This document shows positions 7,354 through 14,584 of a stretch of 30,165 nt of DNA, piece after piece (position 1 is the stretch's first letter; every line of letters starts with the position of its first letter). The DNA is from Oscillospiraceae bacterium (lineage in GTDB: Bacteria > Bacillota > Clostridia > Oscillospirales > Acutalibacteraceae), in NCBI GenBank assembly GCA_019422905.1, contig JAHZCM010000010.1, positions 1 to 30,165 on the forward strand. The letters are read 5' to 3'. The translations under genes and the position numbers were made by a program. The notes below the pieces were generated by a model. It searched no databases and had not been told where the DNA came from. It was given only the letters and a program-made list of their open reading frames with translations.

Positions 7354-8658
7354 ATGTGGGCCTATGAGACCGTATTTTATCAGATTTACCCGCTGGGCTT
7401 TACCGGCGCGCCGATGCCGAACGACGGTGTTTTGGTAAACCGCATCGGGAAGGTCGAGGATTGGATCCCGCACCTGAAAAAGCTGCATGTCGGCGCGGTG
7501 TATTTTTCGCCGGTTTTTGAATCGGACAACCACGGCTACGACACGCGGGATTATACGAAAATAGACTGCCGCCTCGGCACAAATGCGGATTTTGCCGCCG
7601 TGTGCCGCGCGCTGCATGAAAACGGCATCCGCGTCGTGCTGGACGGCGTGTTCAACCACGTGGGGCGCGGCTTCTTTGCGTTCCGCGACGTGCAGGAGAA
7701 ACGGTGGGATTCGCCGTACAAGGATTGGTTTCACATCGATTTCGGCGGCAACACCGCGTATAACGACGGCTTTTGGTACGAGGGCTGGGAGGGGCATTAC
7801 GAGCTTGTGAAGCTCAACCTGCACAATCCCGCCGTCGTCGATTATCTGCTTTCCTGCGTGGACGGCTGGATCCGTGAATTTGAGATCGACGGCCTGCGGC
7901 TCGACGTGGCCTATATGCTCGACGAGAATTTCATGCGCCGTCTCCGGGCCTTCTGCGACGCGAAAAAGGCGGACTTTATCCTGATCGGCGAAATGATTCA
8001 CGGCGATTACAACCGGATTACCGCGGAGGGCGTGCTGCACAGCGTCACGAATTACGAGTGCTACAAGGGGCTTTATTCCGCGTTCAACTCGATGAATCTG
8101 TTCGAGATCGCCCATTCGCTCGGCAGGCAGTTCGGCCCGGAGCCGTGGACGCTGTACCGCGGCAAGCATCTCGTGAATTTTGCCGATAACCACGATGTGA
8201 CGCGCGTGGCGAGCATCCTCAAGGATAAAAACCAGCTTTTGCCGCTCTACGGCGTGCTGTTTGCGATGCCCGGCATTCCCTGCCTGTATTACGGCAGCGA
8301 GTGGGGCGCCGAGGGCGAGAAGCACAGCGGCGACAACGCCCTGCGCCCGTGCTTTGAAAAATCGCAGGAAAACGAGCTGACTGCGTTCATCGCGCAGCTT
8401 GCGGCGGTAAAGCGGAAAAGCCGCGCGCTGAATTTCGGCGATTACCGCAATGTGACCATCCAGAACAAAAATCTGCTTTTTGAGCGCAAATGCCCGGAGG
8501 AAACGGTGCTCGTTGCGGTCAGCGCCGAAAACGCGCCGTGCTCGATCGACGCGCGCGATGCTTTTACGGCGGTTGACCTGCTGACCGGCGAAACGGTGCA
8601 GATCGACGGCCGTGTGGAGCTTCCGCCCTATGGCGTAAGGTATTTAAAGCGGGTATAA
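7354..8658 (+). CDS. GH13 alpha-amylase family glycosidase, intracellular
   Basis: This 434-residue enzyme hydrolyses or transfers alpha-glucosidic bonds of malto-oligosaccharides. The (beta/alpha)8 barrel shows the standard GH13 regions: VVLDGVFNHVG (region I), DGLRLDVAYML with nucleophile D184, LIGEMIHGD with acid/base E213, and NFADNHDVTR with D281. The N-terminus (YETVFYQIYPLGF) has no signal peptide or starch-binding domain, so it is probably cytoplasmic and acts on imported or stored glucans. A short C-terminal beta domain follows from about residue 350. The ATG lies behind GAGGGGGGAACGTT. The GH13 subfamily (cyclomaltodextrinase-, neopullulanase- or alpha-glucosidase-like) cannot be set by eye. 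It ends facing sigE, with a large hairpin between. Confidence 0.9.
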   Translation: MWAYETVFYQIYPLGFTGAPMPNDGVLVNRIGKVEDWIPHLKKLHVGAVYFSPVFESDNHGYDTRDYTKIDCRLGTNADFAAVCRALHENGIRVVLDGVFNHVGRGFFAFRDVQEKRWDSPYKDWFHIDFGGNTAYNDGFWYEGWEGHYELVKLNLHNPAVVDYLLSCVDGWIREFEIDGLRLDVAYMLDENFMRRLRAFCDAKKADFILIGEMIHGDYNRITAEGVLHSVTNYECYKGLYSAFNSMNLFEIAHSLGRQFGPEPWTLYRGKHLVNFADNHDVTRVASILKDKNQLLPLYGVLFAMPGIPCLYYGSEWGAEGEKHSGDNALRPCFEKSQENELTAFIAQLAAVKRKSRALNFGDYRNVTIQNKNLLFERKCPEETVLVAVSAENAPCSIDARDAFTAVDLLTGETVQIDGRVELPPYGVRYLKRV

Positions 8659-8672
8659 GAGCCTGTAAAAAA

Positions 8673-8736
8673 GCACGGCGCGCTGTCATCCCTTAAACCG
8701 CTCGCAGGCGGTTTTCAGGATAACAGCGCGCTGTGC
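8673..8736. terminator. Large compound hairpin between convergent GH13 and sigE genes
   Basis: A 19-nt arm (8673-8691) pairs with 8718-8736 (one C/A mismatch and one G-U pair). It encloses a second hairpin, AAACCGC (8695-8701) with GCGGTTT (8708-8714), followed by TTTT/CAGG. The element sits between two convergent stop codons, so it probably ends transcription from both sides, although long U-tracts are missing. Confidence 0.6.
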
Positions 8737-8741
8737 CGCCG

Positions 8742-9443
8742 TTATCCCGCCTTTTCGAGATCGTGGCGCAGGCGTTCGATGATGCGCTTTTCAAGCCGGG
8801 AAATGTACGACTGAGAAATTCCCAGCACGTCGGCGACCTCCTTCTGCGTGTGCTCGCGTTTGTGGTGCAGGCCGAAGCGCAGCTCCATGATCTGCTTTTC
8901 GCGCGGCTGCAAGCGGTTCACGGCGGCGAGAAGCACCTGTTTTTCGGCCTCCTGCTCGATGTCCCGGTTTACGGTGTCCGGGTCGCTGCCGAGCAGGTCG
9001 GAGAGCAGCAGCTCGTTGCCGTCCCAGTCCACGTTGAGGGGATCGTCCAGAGAGACCTCGTTTTTGAGCTGCGCGCTCTTTCTGAGGTACATCAGGATCT
9101 CGTTTTCGATGCAGCGCGAGGCGTAGGTGGCGAGCTTGATATTGCGCTCCACGCTGAAGGTGTTGACGGCCTTGCTCAGTCCGATGGTACCGATGGAGAT
9201 CAGGTCCTCCACATTGGCGCCCGGAGACTCGAACTTTTTCGCGATGTCGACGACAAGCCGCAGGTTATGGGTGATCAGCGGATCGCGCGCACCCTCCTTG
9301 CCCGCGCGGATGCCCTCGCGGGTCAGCGGCGGCGGGAGCGTTTCGGGGCCGTTTATGTAGTGGCAGGCTTCCGGGTTCAGCCGGATCAGAAAGCGGGCGA
9401 AGCGCAGTTGTACGGCCTGGATAGCTTTTTTAAAAACAGTCAT
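8742..9443 (-). CDS. sigE: Sporulation sigma factor E (mother-cell sigma)
   Basis: Sigma-E directs early mother-cell transcription in endospore formers. The 233 residues include a hydrophobic, basic pro-sequence (about the first 25-30 residues) before YINGPETLPPPLTREG, which is the usual start of mature sigma-E. Region 2 has NLRLVVDIAKKF, VEDLISIGTIGL and the DNA-melting segment IKLATYASRCIENEILMYLR. Region 4 has LQPREKQIMELRFGL and a helix-turn-helix, TQKEVADVLGISQSYISRLEKR. The ATG overlaps the spoIIGA stop as ATGA, so it is translationally coupled to its own processing protease. sigG, often next in this operon in other Firmicutes, is not downstream here; a convergent GH13 gene is. Confidence 0.96.
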   Translation of the reverse strand: MTVFKKAIQAVQLRFARFLIRLNPEACHYINGPETLPPPLTREGIRAGKEGARDPLITHNLRLVVDIAKKFESPGANVEDLISIGTIGLSKAVNTFSVERNIKLATYASRCIENEILMYLRKSAQLKNEVSLDDPLNVDWDGNELLLSDLLGSDPDTVNRDIEQEAEKQVLLAAVNRLQPREKQIMELRFGLHHKREHTQKEVADVLGISQSYISRLEKRIIERLRHDLEKAG

Positions 9444-10288
9444 ATGGATTCCTCTCTTTTCTCCTTATTCTGGGGTGCAAGTGAAGCGCCGATCAGGGCG
9501 GAAAACTGCCCGGCGGAAAGCGGGCGGTCCGAAACGGCGATCCAGCAGTCTGCAGGTACGCCGCAAATCTCCGCTTTTTCGGGGCGGAAAGCGGGCAGAA
9601 CACCGTTTGCGCCGAGGGACGAAAAGGGCACGAGCCGCAGCCCCTCCGGATACGCGGCGCCCGCCGTGCCGAAGCCGGGCGGAAGCAGATGTTGCAGCGC
9701 CCTGCGCTCCGCAACAATGACCGGCAGGCCGGAAAACGGCTCCTGCAGTGTCAGGCCGGTATCCACCTTGGCGGGCAAAGACGCCTGTTTTCCACCGTGT
9801 GTGACCGTAACGGTCGAAAAAAGCACGTCCGGCTCGCGCTTTTGGAAAAGCCTGTCGAACAGCGCCAGCACGCCGTAGGCGGCGCAGGTCAGCAGGATCA
9901 GCGCGAGAGCGGAGATATCAAAGTACACCGCGCCGTTTGAAAGCAGGATGCCGCGCAAGGGCAGAACGGCCTGCATCACGCTCAAAAGCCCGGAAAGCGC
10001 CGCGCCGGAAAGCAGCAGCATAAAGGCTGCTTTCAAAAGCGTTGCGATGGGCTTGGGCGCAAAGGCCGCAGCCGCAAGCGCAAAAGCCTCCGCCATGCCG
10101 AGCAGCAGGAGCGGGAACCCCCGGATGTCCGGCAGCAGCGCGGAAAGCCCAAAAAGCCCGCCCAGCGCGGCGGCAAGGAGCCAGCGCCACGTTTTCAGCG
10201 GCAGCCGCAGAAAGCGCCGCACGGCGGAGAGCAGCAGCGCGTCGATGTAAAGATTCACGATGAAAAGAATGTCCGCGTAAACCGTCAC
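9440..10288 (-). CDS. spoIIGA: Pro-sigma-E processing aspartic protease
   Basis: SpoIIGA is a septal membrane protease that cleaves pro-sigma-E upon forespore signalling. The chosen start is GTG 10288, seven bases after AGGGAGG, giving MTVYADILFIVNLYIDALLL. This matches the family N-terminus; ATG 10294 would sit only one base from the Shine-Dalgarno. The N-terminal half has about five hydrophobic segments. The C-terminal half is the protease domain with the catalytic aspartate motif VDTGLTLQEP (D176). The 282-residue length fits the family. The following sigE gene overlaps by 4 nt. An upstream frame to 10426 exists but lacks a ribosome binding site and homology. Confidence 0.93.
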   Translation of the reverse strand: MTVYADILFIVNLYIDALLLSAVRRFLRLPLKTWRWLLAAALGGLFGLSALLPDIRGFPLLLLGMAEAFALAAAAFAPKPIATLLKAAFMLLLSGAALSGLLSVMQAVLPLRGILLSNGAVYFDISALALILLTCAAYGVLALFDRLFQKREPDVLFSTVTVTHGGKQASLPAKVDTGLTLQEPFSGLPVIVAERRALQHLLPPGFGTAGAAYPEGLRLVPFSSLGANGVLPAFRPEKAEICGVPADCWIAVSDRPLSAGQFSALIGASLAPQNKEKREESI

Positions 10289-10310
10289 ACCCATTCCTCC
10301 CTTCGCATAC

Positions 10311-10345
10311 AGTATACGGGTGGGACAAATTTCCATTGTGTCGTT
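10311..10345 (-). promoter_or_regulatory. Candidate Spo0A-dependent spoIIG promoter
   Basis: On the minus strand TATACT (10316-10311) is a good -10. The best -35-like hexamer, ACGACA (10344-10339), is 22 bp away, the unusual spacing known for the B. subtilis spoIIG promoter. It overlaps TGTCGTT (10339-10345, plus strand), a near match to the 0A box TGTCGAA. The start site would be near 10304, leaving a leader of only about 17 nt. Confidence 0.5.
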
Positions 10346-10377
10346 TCCTGCGGGAGAAAAAAATTTAAATTTAGGGC

Positions 10378-10406
10378 TTGACATTTTAGTTGTTCTGCAA
10401 TAAAAT
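10378..10406 (+). promoter_or_regulatory. Sigma-A promoter of the T-box/ECF operon
   Basis: A perfect -35, TTGACA (10378-10383), a 17-nt spacer and TAAAAT (10401-10406) point to a start near 10413, about 25 nt before the T-box Stem I. It is divergent from the spoIIG promoter, with about 33 bp between the two -35 regions. Confidence 0.75.
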
Positions 10407-10434
10407 ACAAACAAATTCATAAACACAAACCTAT

Positions 10435-10686
10435 GAAGCGGAGATCAAGTCGGTAAAAGCGCCCCCAGAGAGCAGGCGGTGGTGGGAGTCCTGCGGAAAT
10501 GCTGGCCGATAAATGGACCGCCGAGGGCAAGGCGAAAGGCGACGAGTAGCTGCGACGCGTGCCGGCGTTACTGGCAGAAAATGTGTTGGCATTTTTGTTA
10601 GAGCGGGCGCTCCGGCGTCAAGTAAGGTGGTACCGCAGAAAATTTTCTGTCCTTATACGTGCATTGGCACGTGTGAGGGCTTTTTT
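10435..10686 (+). promoter_or_regulatory. T-box riboswitch leader, probable tRNA-Trp specifier
   Basis: The leader has the standard T-box parts. Stem I has GCGG (10438-10441) paired with CCGC (10518-10521), and TCGG (10450-10453) paired with CCGA (10506-10509). The AG bulge AGAGAG is at 10467-10472, and a GGTGGTGGGAG loop is closed by CAGG/CCTG. The T-box AAGGTGGTACCGCAG starts at 10624, and a terminator follows. In the loop between the two Stem I helices the 3' strand reads TAAATGGA. UGG (Trp, 10514-10516) followed by A is in the specifier position, which fits the TrpP-like gene downstream. One caveat is that the UGGN bulge reads UGGU, which pairs best with an A discriminator and only by wobble with G. 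Uncharged tRNA should stabilise the antiterminator and allow expression. Confidence 0.9.
10649..10686 (+). terminator. T-box regulated intrinsic terminator
   Basis: GTCCTTATACGTGC (10649-10662) pairs along 14 positions (including G-U pairs) with 10667-10680 around an ATTG loop, followed by TTTTTT (10681-10686). The 5' arm begins just after the T-box sequence, so this stem and the antiterminator are alternatives. Confidence 0.88.
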
Positions 10687-10808
10687 ATTTTTCGGGTGGA
10701 AATTCTCTTACCCCGCTTTCGTTCAGGGCTTTATGAACGCCCCGGCCAACAGAAATTCATTATTTTTGATGCCCGAGGCCAAAGCCCGGTGCGAAAGGAG
10801 TCATCATC

Positions 10809-11366
10809 ATGGCAAACAATCAGACAAACAACAGAACAGCGGAAAAAAGAGTCGTCAAGGAAGAAAGCCGCGCCGCGGTGGAAATCCGCAGCCTGATCCT
10901 CACAGCCGTTTTGCTTGCGGCGGGCGCGGTGCTCAAGTTCTTTGCCGGTTCCGTCATCAACATCGGCGGCATGAAGCCGAATTTCATCATCGCGATGTAT
11001 TGCCTCGCGATTCTGCTGATTAAGCCGAATCTGCCCCATGCGGCGATCATCGGCGTGCTGGCCGGCGCCGTGTGCCAGTTCTTCCCGGGCACGCCGTATA
11101 TCAACTTCATTTCGGAGCTGGCCGGTGCAGTTGTCATGGCGCTGCTGCTCCGCATCCCGATGCAGCGCAACGTTTCGTCCGTTGTTTCCACTTTCCTTGC
11201 AACCGTCGTTTCCGGCGGCCTCTATACCGTGTGCCTGTTCCTGTTTACGGGCGCGGCGGTGGAAACGCTTGTGGCGTATGTGCCAATCGTCCTGTGCATG
11301 GCGCTCATCAACTGCGTGATCGTCGGCGTGCTGTATGTGCCGACCCGCGCGGCGCTCAAGGCTTGA
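10809..11366 (+). CDS. trpP: Tryptophan transporter TrpP-family protein (ECF S-component)
   Basis: This 185-residue membrane protein has a charged N-terminal tail of about 25 residues, then five or six hydrophobic helices. The segments INIGGMKPNFIIAMYCLAIL and FFPGTPYINFISELAGA resemble the GGMKP and FP...PN motifs of TrpP/YhaG, the tryptophan-specific transporter family. It follows a T-box with a probable Trp specifier and heads an operon encoding two ECF ATPases and EcfT. It is therefore likely to be the substrate-binding S-component of a dedicated ECF importer. GAAAGGAG lies 8 nt before the ATG. Expression is expected to rise when charged tRNA-Trp is scarce. Specificity is inferred from family resemblance plus the leader. 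Confidence 0.8.
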   Translation: MANNQTNNRTAEKRVVKEESRAAVEIRSLILTAVLLAAGAVLKFFAGSVINIGGMKPNFIIAMYCLAILLIKPNLPHAAIIGVLAGAVCQFFPGTPYINFISELAGAVVMALLLRIPMQRNVSSVVSTFLATVVSGGLYTVCLFLFTGAAVETLVAYVPIVLCMALINCVIVGVLYVPTRAALKA

Positions 11367-11385
11367 TTTTCGGAGGCAGGCGGCT

Positions 11386-12219
11386 ATGATCGAGATACGC
11401 GGGCTTTCCTTCCGGTATGCGGGCGGCGAAGAGGACGCGCTGCAGAATATCGATATGACGATTGAGGACGGCGATTTCATCGGCGTCACAGGACCGAGCG
11501 GCGCAGGCAAAACAACGTTTACGCAGGTTTTGTGCGGCCTTGTCCCGCACCGGCGCGGCGGGGACTTTTTCGGCAGCGTCACGGTCAACGGGCTGGATAC
11601 CGTGGACAACGGGCTGACCGAGCTGGCCCTGCATGTCGGCTATGTGTTTCAGGATATCGACAGCCAGATGGTTGCCGGGCAGGTGGAGGATGAGCTTCTG
11701 TTCGGACTTGAAAATTTTGCCGTGCCGCATGCGGAAATCCCGCAGCGCATTGAAGCGGCGCTTTCGGACGTCGGGATTTCCGAGCTGCGCTGCCGCGCAA
11801 TCGATTCGCTCTCCGGCGGGCAGAAGCAGAAGGTCGCCATTGCGGCGATCCTCGCGTTGAGGCCGCGGATTCTCGTGCTCGACGAGCCGACCGGCGAGCT
11901 GGACCCCGGCGCTTCGGAACAGATTTTCAGCCTGCTTCGGAAGATGAACGAGCGGTACGGCATGACGGTCATCGTTGTCGAGCAGAAGATTATGCTGCTT
12001 TCGGCGTACGCGAAAAAACTCGCCGTGCTGAACGGCGGACAGCTCGAGCTGTTCGGCCCCGTGCGGGAGGTGCTCCGGCACAGCGAACGGCTGGAGGAAA
12101 TCGGCGTGCATTGCCCGCGCGTCGTGACGCTCTCGAACCGCATTGCCGACCTGACCGGCGGCGCGCTCGCCGTCGATCTGGAGGAGGCGGAACAGACAGT
12201 AAGAAGGATACTGGAATGA
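11386..12219 (+). CDS. ecfA: ECF transporter ATPase subunit (first)
   Basis: This 277-residue cytoplasmic ATPase energises the ECF importer. It starts at ATG 11386 behind GGAGGCAGG, 19 nt after trpP. It shows Walker A GPSGAGKTT (residues 36-44), a Q-loop in YVFQDIDSQ, signature LSGGQKQKVAIAAIL, Walker B ILVLDEPTGELDP and a switch region VVEQK. Gln replaces the usual switch His, which is seen in one of the two ATPases of many ECF pairs. The C-terminal tail (about 60 residues) is typical of EcfA. Its stop overlaps the methyltransferase start as ATGA. Confidence 0.92.
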   Translation: MIEIRGLSFRYAGGEEDALQNIDMTIEDGDFIGVTGPSGAGKTTFTQVLCGLVPHRRGGDFFGSVTVNGLDTVDNGLTELALHVGYVFQDIDSQMVAGQVEDELLFGLENFAVPHAEIPQRIEAALSDVGISELRCRAIDSLSGGQKQKVAIAAILALRPRILVLDEPTGELDPGASEQIFSLLRKMNERYGMTVIVVEQKIMLLSAYAKKLAVLNGGQLELFGPVREVLRHSERLEEIGVHCPRVVTLSNRIADLTGGALAVDLEEAEQTVRRILE

Positions 12220-13010
12220 ACCTTTTTTTAAACAGCTTTTATGAAAGCCATGACGAGGACGCGCGGCTTCGGGACGCAAATCACGCGCGCGTGGAATATC
12301 TGACGACCATGCGCTATATCCACGCGTATTTGAAGTCCGGTATGCGTGTGCTGGAGGTCGGCGCGGGAACGGGACGGTACACGGTCGCACTTGCCCGCGA
12401 GGGCTATTCAATGACGGCGATCGAGCTGGTCGGGCATAATCTTGCGATTCTGAAAGGCAAATTGCAGCCCGGCGACGCCGTCGATGCGCAGCAGGGCGAC
12501 GCACTGGATTTGAGCCGTTTTGCGGACAATATGTTTGACGTCACGCTGCTGCTCGGTCCGCTGTACCACCTGTGTGTAAAGGAGGATCAGGTGCGTGCGC
12601 TGCGCGAAGCCAAGCGCGTGACAAAGCCGGGCGGCTTAGTGTTTGTCGCGTACTGTATGAACGAGGCGACGATTATCCAGCATTGCTTCCTGCGCGGTAA
12701 GCTCGAGGAATGCCTGAAGAACCACATGCTGACAGAGGACTTCCATTGCCTTTCTGAACCAAAAGACGTTTTTGTAATGATGCGCACCGAAGATATCGAT
12801 GTGCTAAATCGCGAGGCGGGACTGAGACGGCTCAAATTTCTTGCGTCGGACGGCGCGGCGAATTATATCGCCGATGTGCTGGATGCGATGGATGACGCGC
12901 TGTTCCGGCAGTATCTGCGTTACCATTTTGCAACCTGCGAGCGGCCGGACCTGCTCGGCGCGAGCAACCACACCTTGGATATCCTCGGAAAGGAGGATGG
13001 CGGAATATGA
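12216..13010 (+). CDS. Class I SAM-dependent methyltransferase inside the ECF operon
   Basis: The 264-residue protein has a Rossmann methyltransferase core: RVLEVGAGTGRY (motif I, about residues 44-55), the acidic end of beta-2 in AIELVGHN, QGDALDLS, FDVTLLLGPLYHL (motif IV-like) and a KPGGLVFVAY strand. The C-terminal third is helical and has no recognised substrate domain. Start ATG 12216 overlaps the upstream ATPase stop, and its own stop overlaps the next ATPase start (ATGA both times). It is therefore embedded in the transporter operon and translationally coupled on both sides. The substrate is unknown; a small molecule linked to the imported compound is one guess. There is no membrane segment, so it is cytoplasmic. 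Confidence 0.85.
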   Translation: MNLFLNSFYESHDEDARLRDANHARVEYLTTMRYIHAYLKSGMRVLEVGAGTGRYTVALAREGYSMTAIELVGHNLAILKGKLQPGDAVDAQQGDALDLSRFADNMFDVTLLLGPLYHLCVKEDQVRALREAKRVTKPGGLVFVAYCMNEATIIQHCFLRGKLEECLKNHMLTEDFHCLSEPKDVFVMMRTEDIDVLNREAGLRRLKFLASDGAANYIADVLDAMDDALFRQYLRYHFATCERPDLLGASNHTLDILGKEDGGI

Positions 13011-13807
13011 TTCAATTTGAAAACGTCTCGCTGACCTACGGCACAGGGGCGGCGGTTCAAAATCTCAATTTTACAATTCAAAACGGCGAGTTTGCCGCGA
13101 TCATCGGCGCGAACGGCGCGGGCAAAACGACGACCGCGAAGCTGATGAACGGCCTTTTGAAGCCGACGGGTGGGCGCGTGCTGATCGACGGCGTACCTAC
13201 GACGGCGCTCCGGACGAGCGAGCTTGCGAAGAAGGTCGGTTTTCTGTTTCAGAATCCGGACCGCCAGCTCTGTAAGCCGACGGTTCGGGAGGAAATCGCC
13301 TTCGGCCTGACGCTGACCGGCGCCAAAAACGTCTCGGAGCGCGTGGAGGCCGTGCTGCATGACTTTGGCTTCGACGGCGGCCGCGACCCGTTTTCAATGA
13401 GCCGCGGCGAGCGCCAGCGTGTCGCTCTGGCTTCGCTGATCGCCGTGGAGCCGGAGCTCCTGATTCTCGACGAGCCGACGACCGGCCTCGATTACCGCGA
13501 ATGTATGGCGATGATGGCGCGTGTCAAAGCGCTCAACGCGCAGGGCACGACGGTCGTGATGGTCTGCCACGATATGGAGCTCGTGCTCGATTTTGCAAGG
13601 CGCGCGCTCGTTTTCAGCGGCGGAAGGCTGCTGCTCGACGGGGAAACGCGCGCTGTGTTCCGCAGCGGTGAGGCGCTCCGAAGCGCGTCCGTCCTGCCGC
13701 CGCAGATCACAAGGCTTTCGGAGCGGCTTTCCGATAAGCTGCCGCCGGTCAATACGGCGGAGGAGATGGAAAGCGCGATTCGCGCCATGAGGAGGCGGAC
13801 TGCATGA
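13007..13807 (+). CDS. ecfA: ECF transporter ATPase subunit (second)
   Basis: This 266-residue ATPase pairs with the product of 11386-12219. Motifs are Walker A GANGAGKTT (residues 34-42), Q-loop FLFQNPDRQL, a signature-like FSMSRGERQRVALASL in which SRGE replaces SGGE/Q, Walker B LLILDEPTTGLD, and switch His in VCHDMELV. The LFQNPD segment is typical of EcfA proteins. It overlaps the methyltransferase upstream and ecfT downstream by 4 nt each. The Ser-Arg substitution in the signature may matter for ATPase asymmetry. Confidence 0.92.
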   Translation: MIQFENVSLTYGTGAAVQNLNFTIQNGEFAAIIGANGAGKTTTAKLMNGLLKPTGGRVLIDGVPTTALRTSELAKKVGFLFQNPDRQLCKPTVREEIAFGLTLTGAKNVSERVEAVLHDFGFDGGRDPFSMSRGERQRVALASLIAVEPELLILDEPTTGLDYRECMAMMARVKALNAQGTTVVMVCHDMELVLDFARRALVFSGGRLLLDGETRAVFRSGEALRSASVLPPQITRLSERLSDKLPPVNTAEEMESAIRAMRRRTA

Positions 13808-14562
13808 AGGGATTTCTGGATTATAAGCCGGGCGATACGGTGCTGCACCGGCTCGACCCGCTCACGAAGCTCTTTCTCTCGATTTGTATCTGCGCTTCCT
13901 GCTTTCTGGCGGAAAGCCCGGCCTTTCTGGTTTTCCTGATCGGCTGCGATCTTCTGCTGGGCGCGTTTGGCGGCGTATTCGGCCGCGCGGCCGGCATGCT
14001 CAAGGGGCTTTTGAAGCTCTCTGGTTTCCTCGTTGTGTTACAGGTTCTGTTCGTGCGAGCGGGCAATCCGCGTCTGTCCCTGCCGCCGCTCGTCATCACG
14101 GATAACGGCGTGCTCGTCGGCCTGCGGCTGGTGCTCCGCCTGATCGGCGCAACGATGCCGCTTGCCCTGCTGCTTTCGGTCACGCAGATGAGCGATCTGT
14201 CCGGTGTGCTGGTGCAGCGGCTGCACGTACCCTATAAATATGCCTTTACACTGACGACCGCGATCCGGTTCATCCCGGTTTTCGCGAACTCGCTTTCCGC
14301 AATTATGGAAGCGCAGACTGCGCGCGGCGTCGCGTTCGATACGAAAAATCCGTTTAAGAAATTCGGCCTGATTCTGCCGCTGTGCATGCCACTGCTGATT
14401 TCCTCGGTCGGCCGCATCCACGATACCGCGTCGGCGGCGGAAATGCGCGGCTTCACTTTGCGCACACGCGAAAGCCAAAGCCGGAGATATACTTTTGGGA
14501 TCAATGATCTTTTTGCGGCGCTCATCGCCGCGGCGCTCGTTGCGGCGGGCATACTGCTTTGA
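13804..14562 (+). CDS. ecfT: ECF transporter transmembrane coupling protein EcfT
   Basis: EcfT couples the two ATPases to the S-component. The 252-residue protein has several transmembrane helices (for example residues about 20-45, 60-80, 105-125 and near the C-terminus) and the two cytoplasmic coupling-helix motifs. The first is AQTARGVAFD with ARG at residues 173-175. The second is AAEMRGF (211-217), a variant of the usual ARGF. PLTKLFLSICICAS near the N-terminus is typical of the family. The ATG lies in an ATGA overlap. With trpP and the two ATPases this completes a full, dedicated ECF importer. The gap to the paaK gene is only 22 nt. Confidence 0.92.
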   Translation: MKGFLDYKPGDTVLHRLDPLTKLFLSICICASCFLAESPAFLVFLIGCDLLLGAFGGVFGRAAGMLKGLLKLSGFLVVLQVLFVRAGNPRLSLPPLVITDNGVLVGLRLVLRLIGATMPLALLLSVTQMSDLSGVLVQRLHVPYKYAFTLTTAIRFIPVFANSLSAIMEAQTARGVAFDTKNPFKKFGLILPLCMPLLISSVGRIHDTASAAEMRGFTLRTRESQSRRYTFGINDLFAALIAAALVAAGILL

Positions 14563-14584
14563 ATACGGAAAGGATTGGATTCAA

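Noticed and set aside
8733..9878. Plus-strand frame opposite sigE and spoIIGA
   Set aside because: Antisense to two well-recognised sporulation genes; no start signal and no family resemblance.
10513..11023. Small plus-strand frames within the T-box leader and overlapping trpP
   Set aside because: They cross the T-box helices and the terminator and are out of frame with trpP; no ribosome binding sites.
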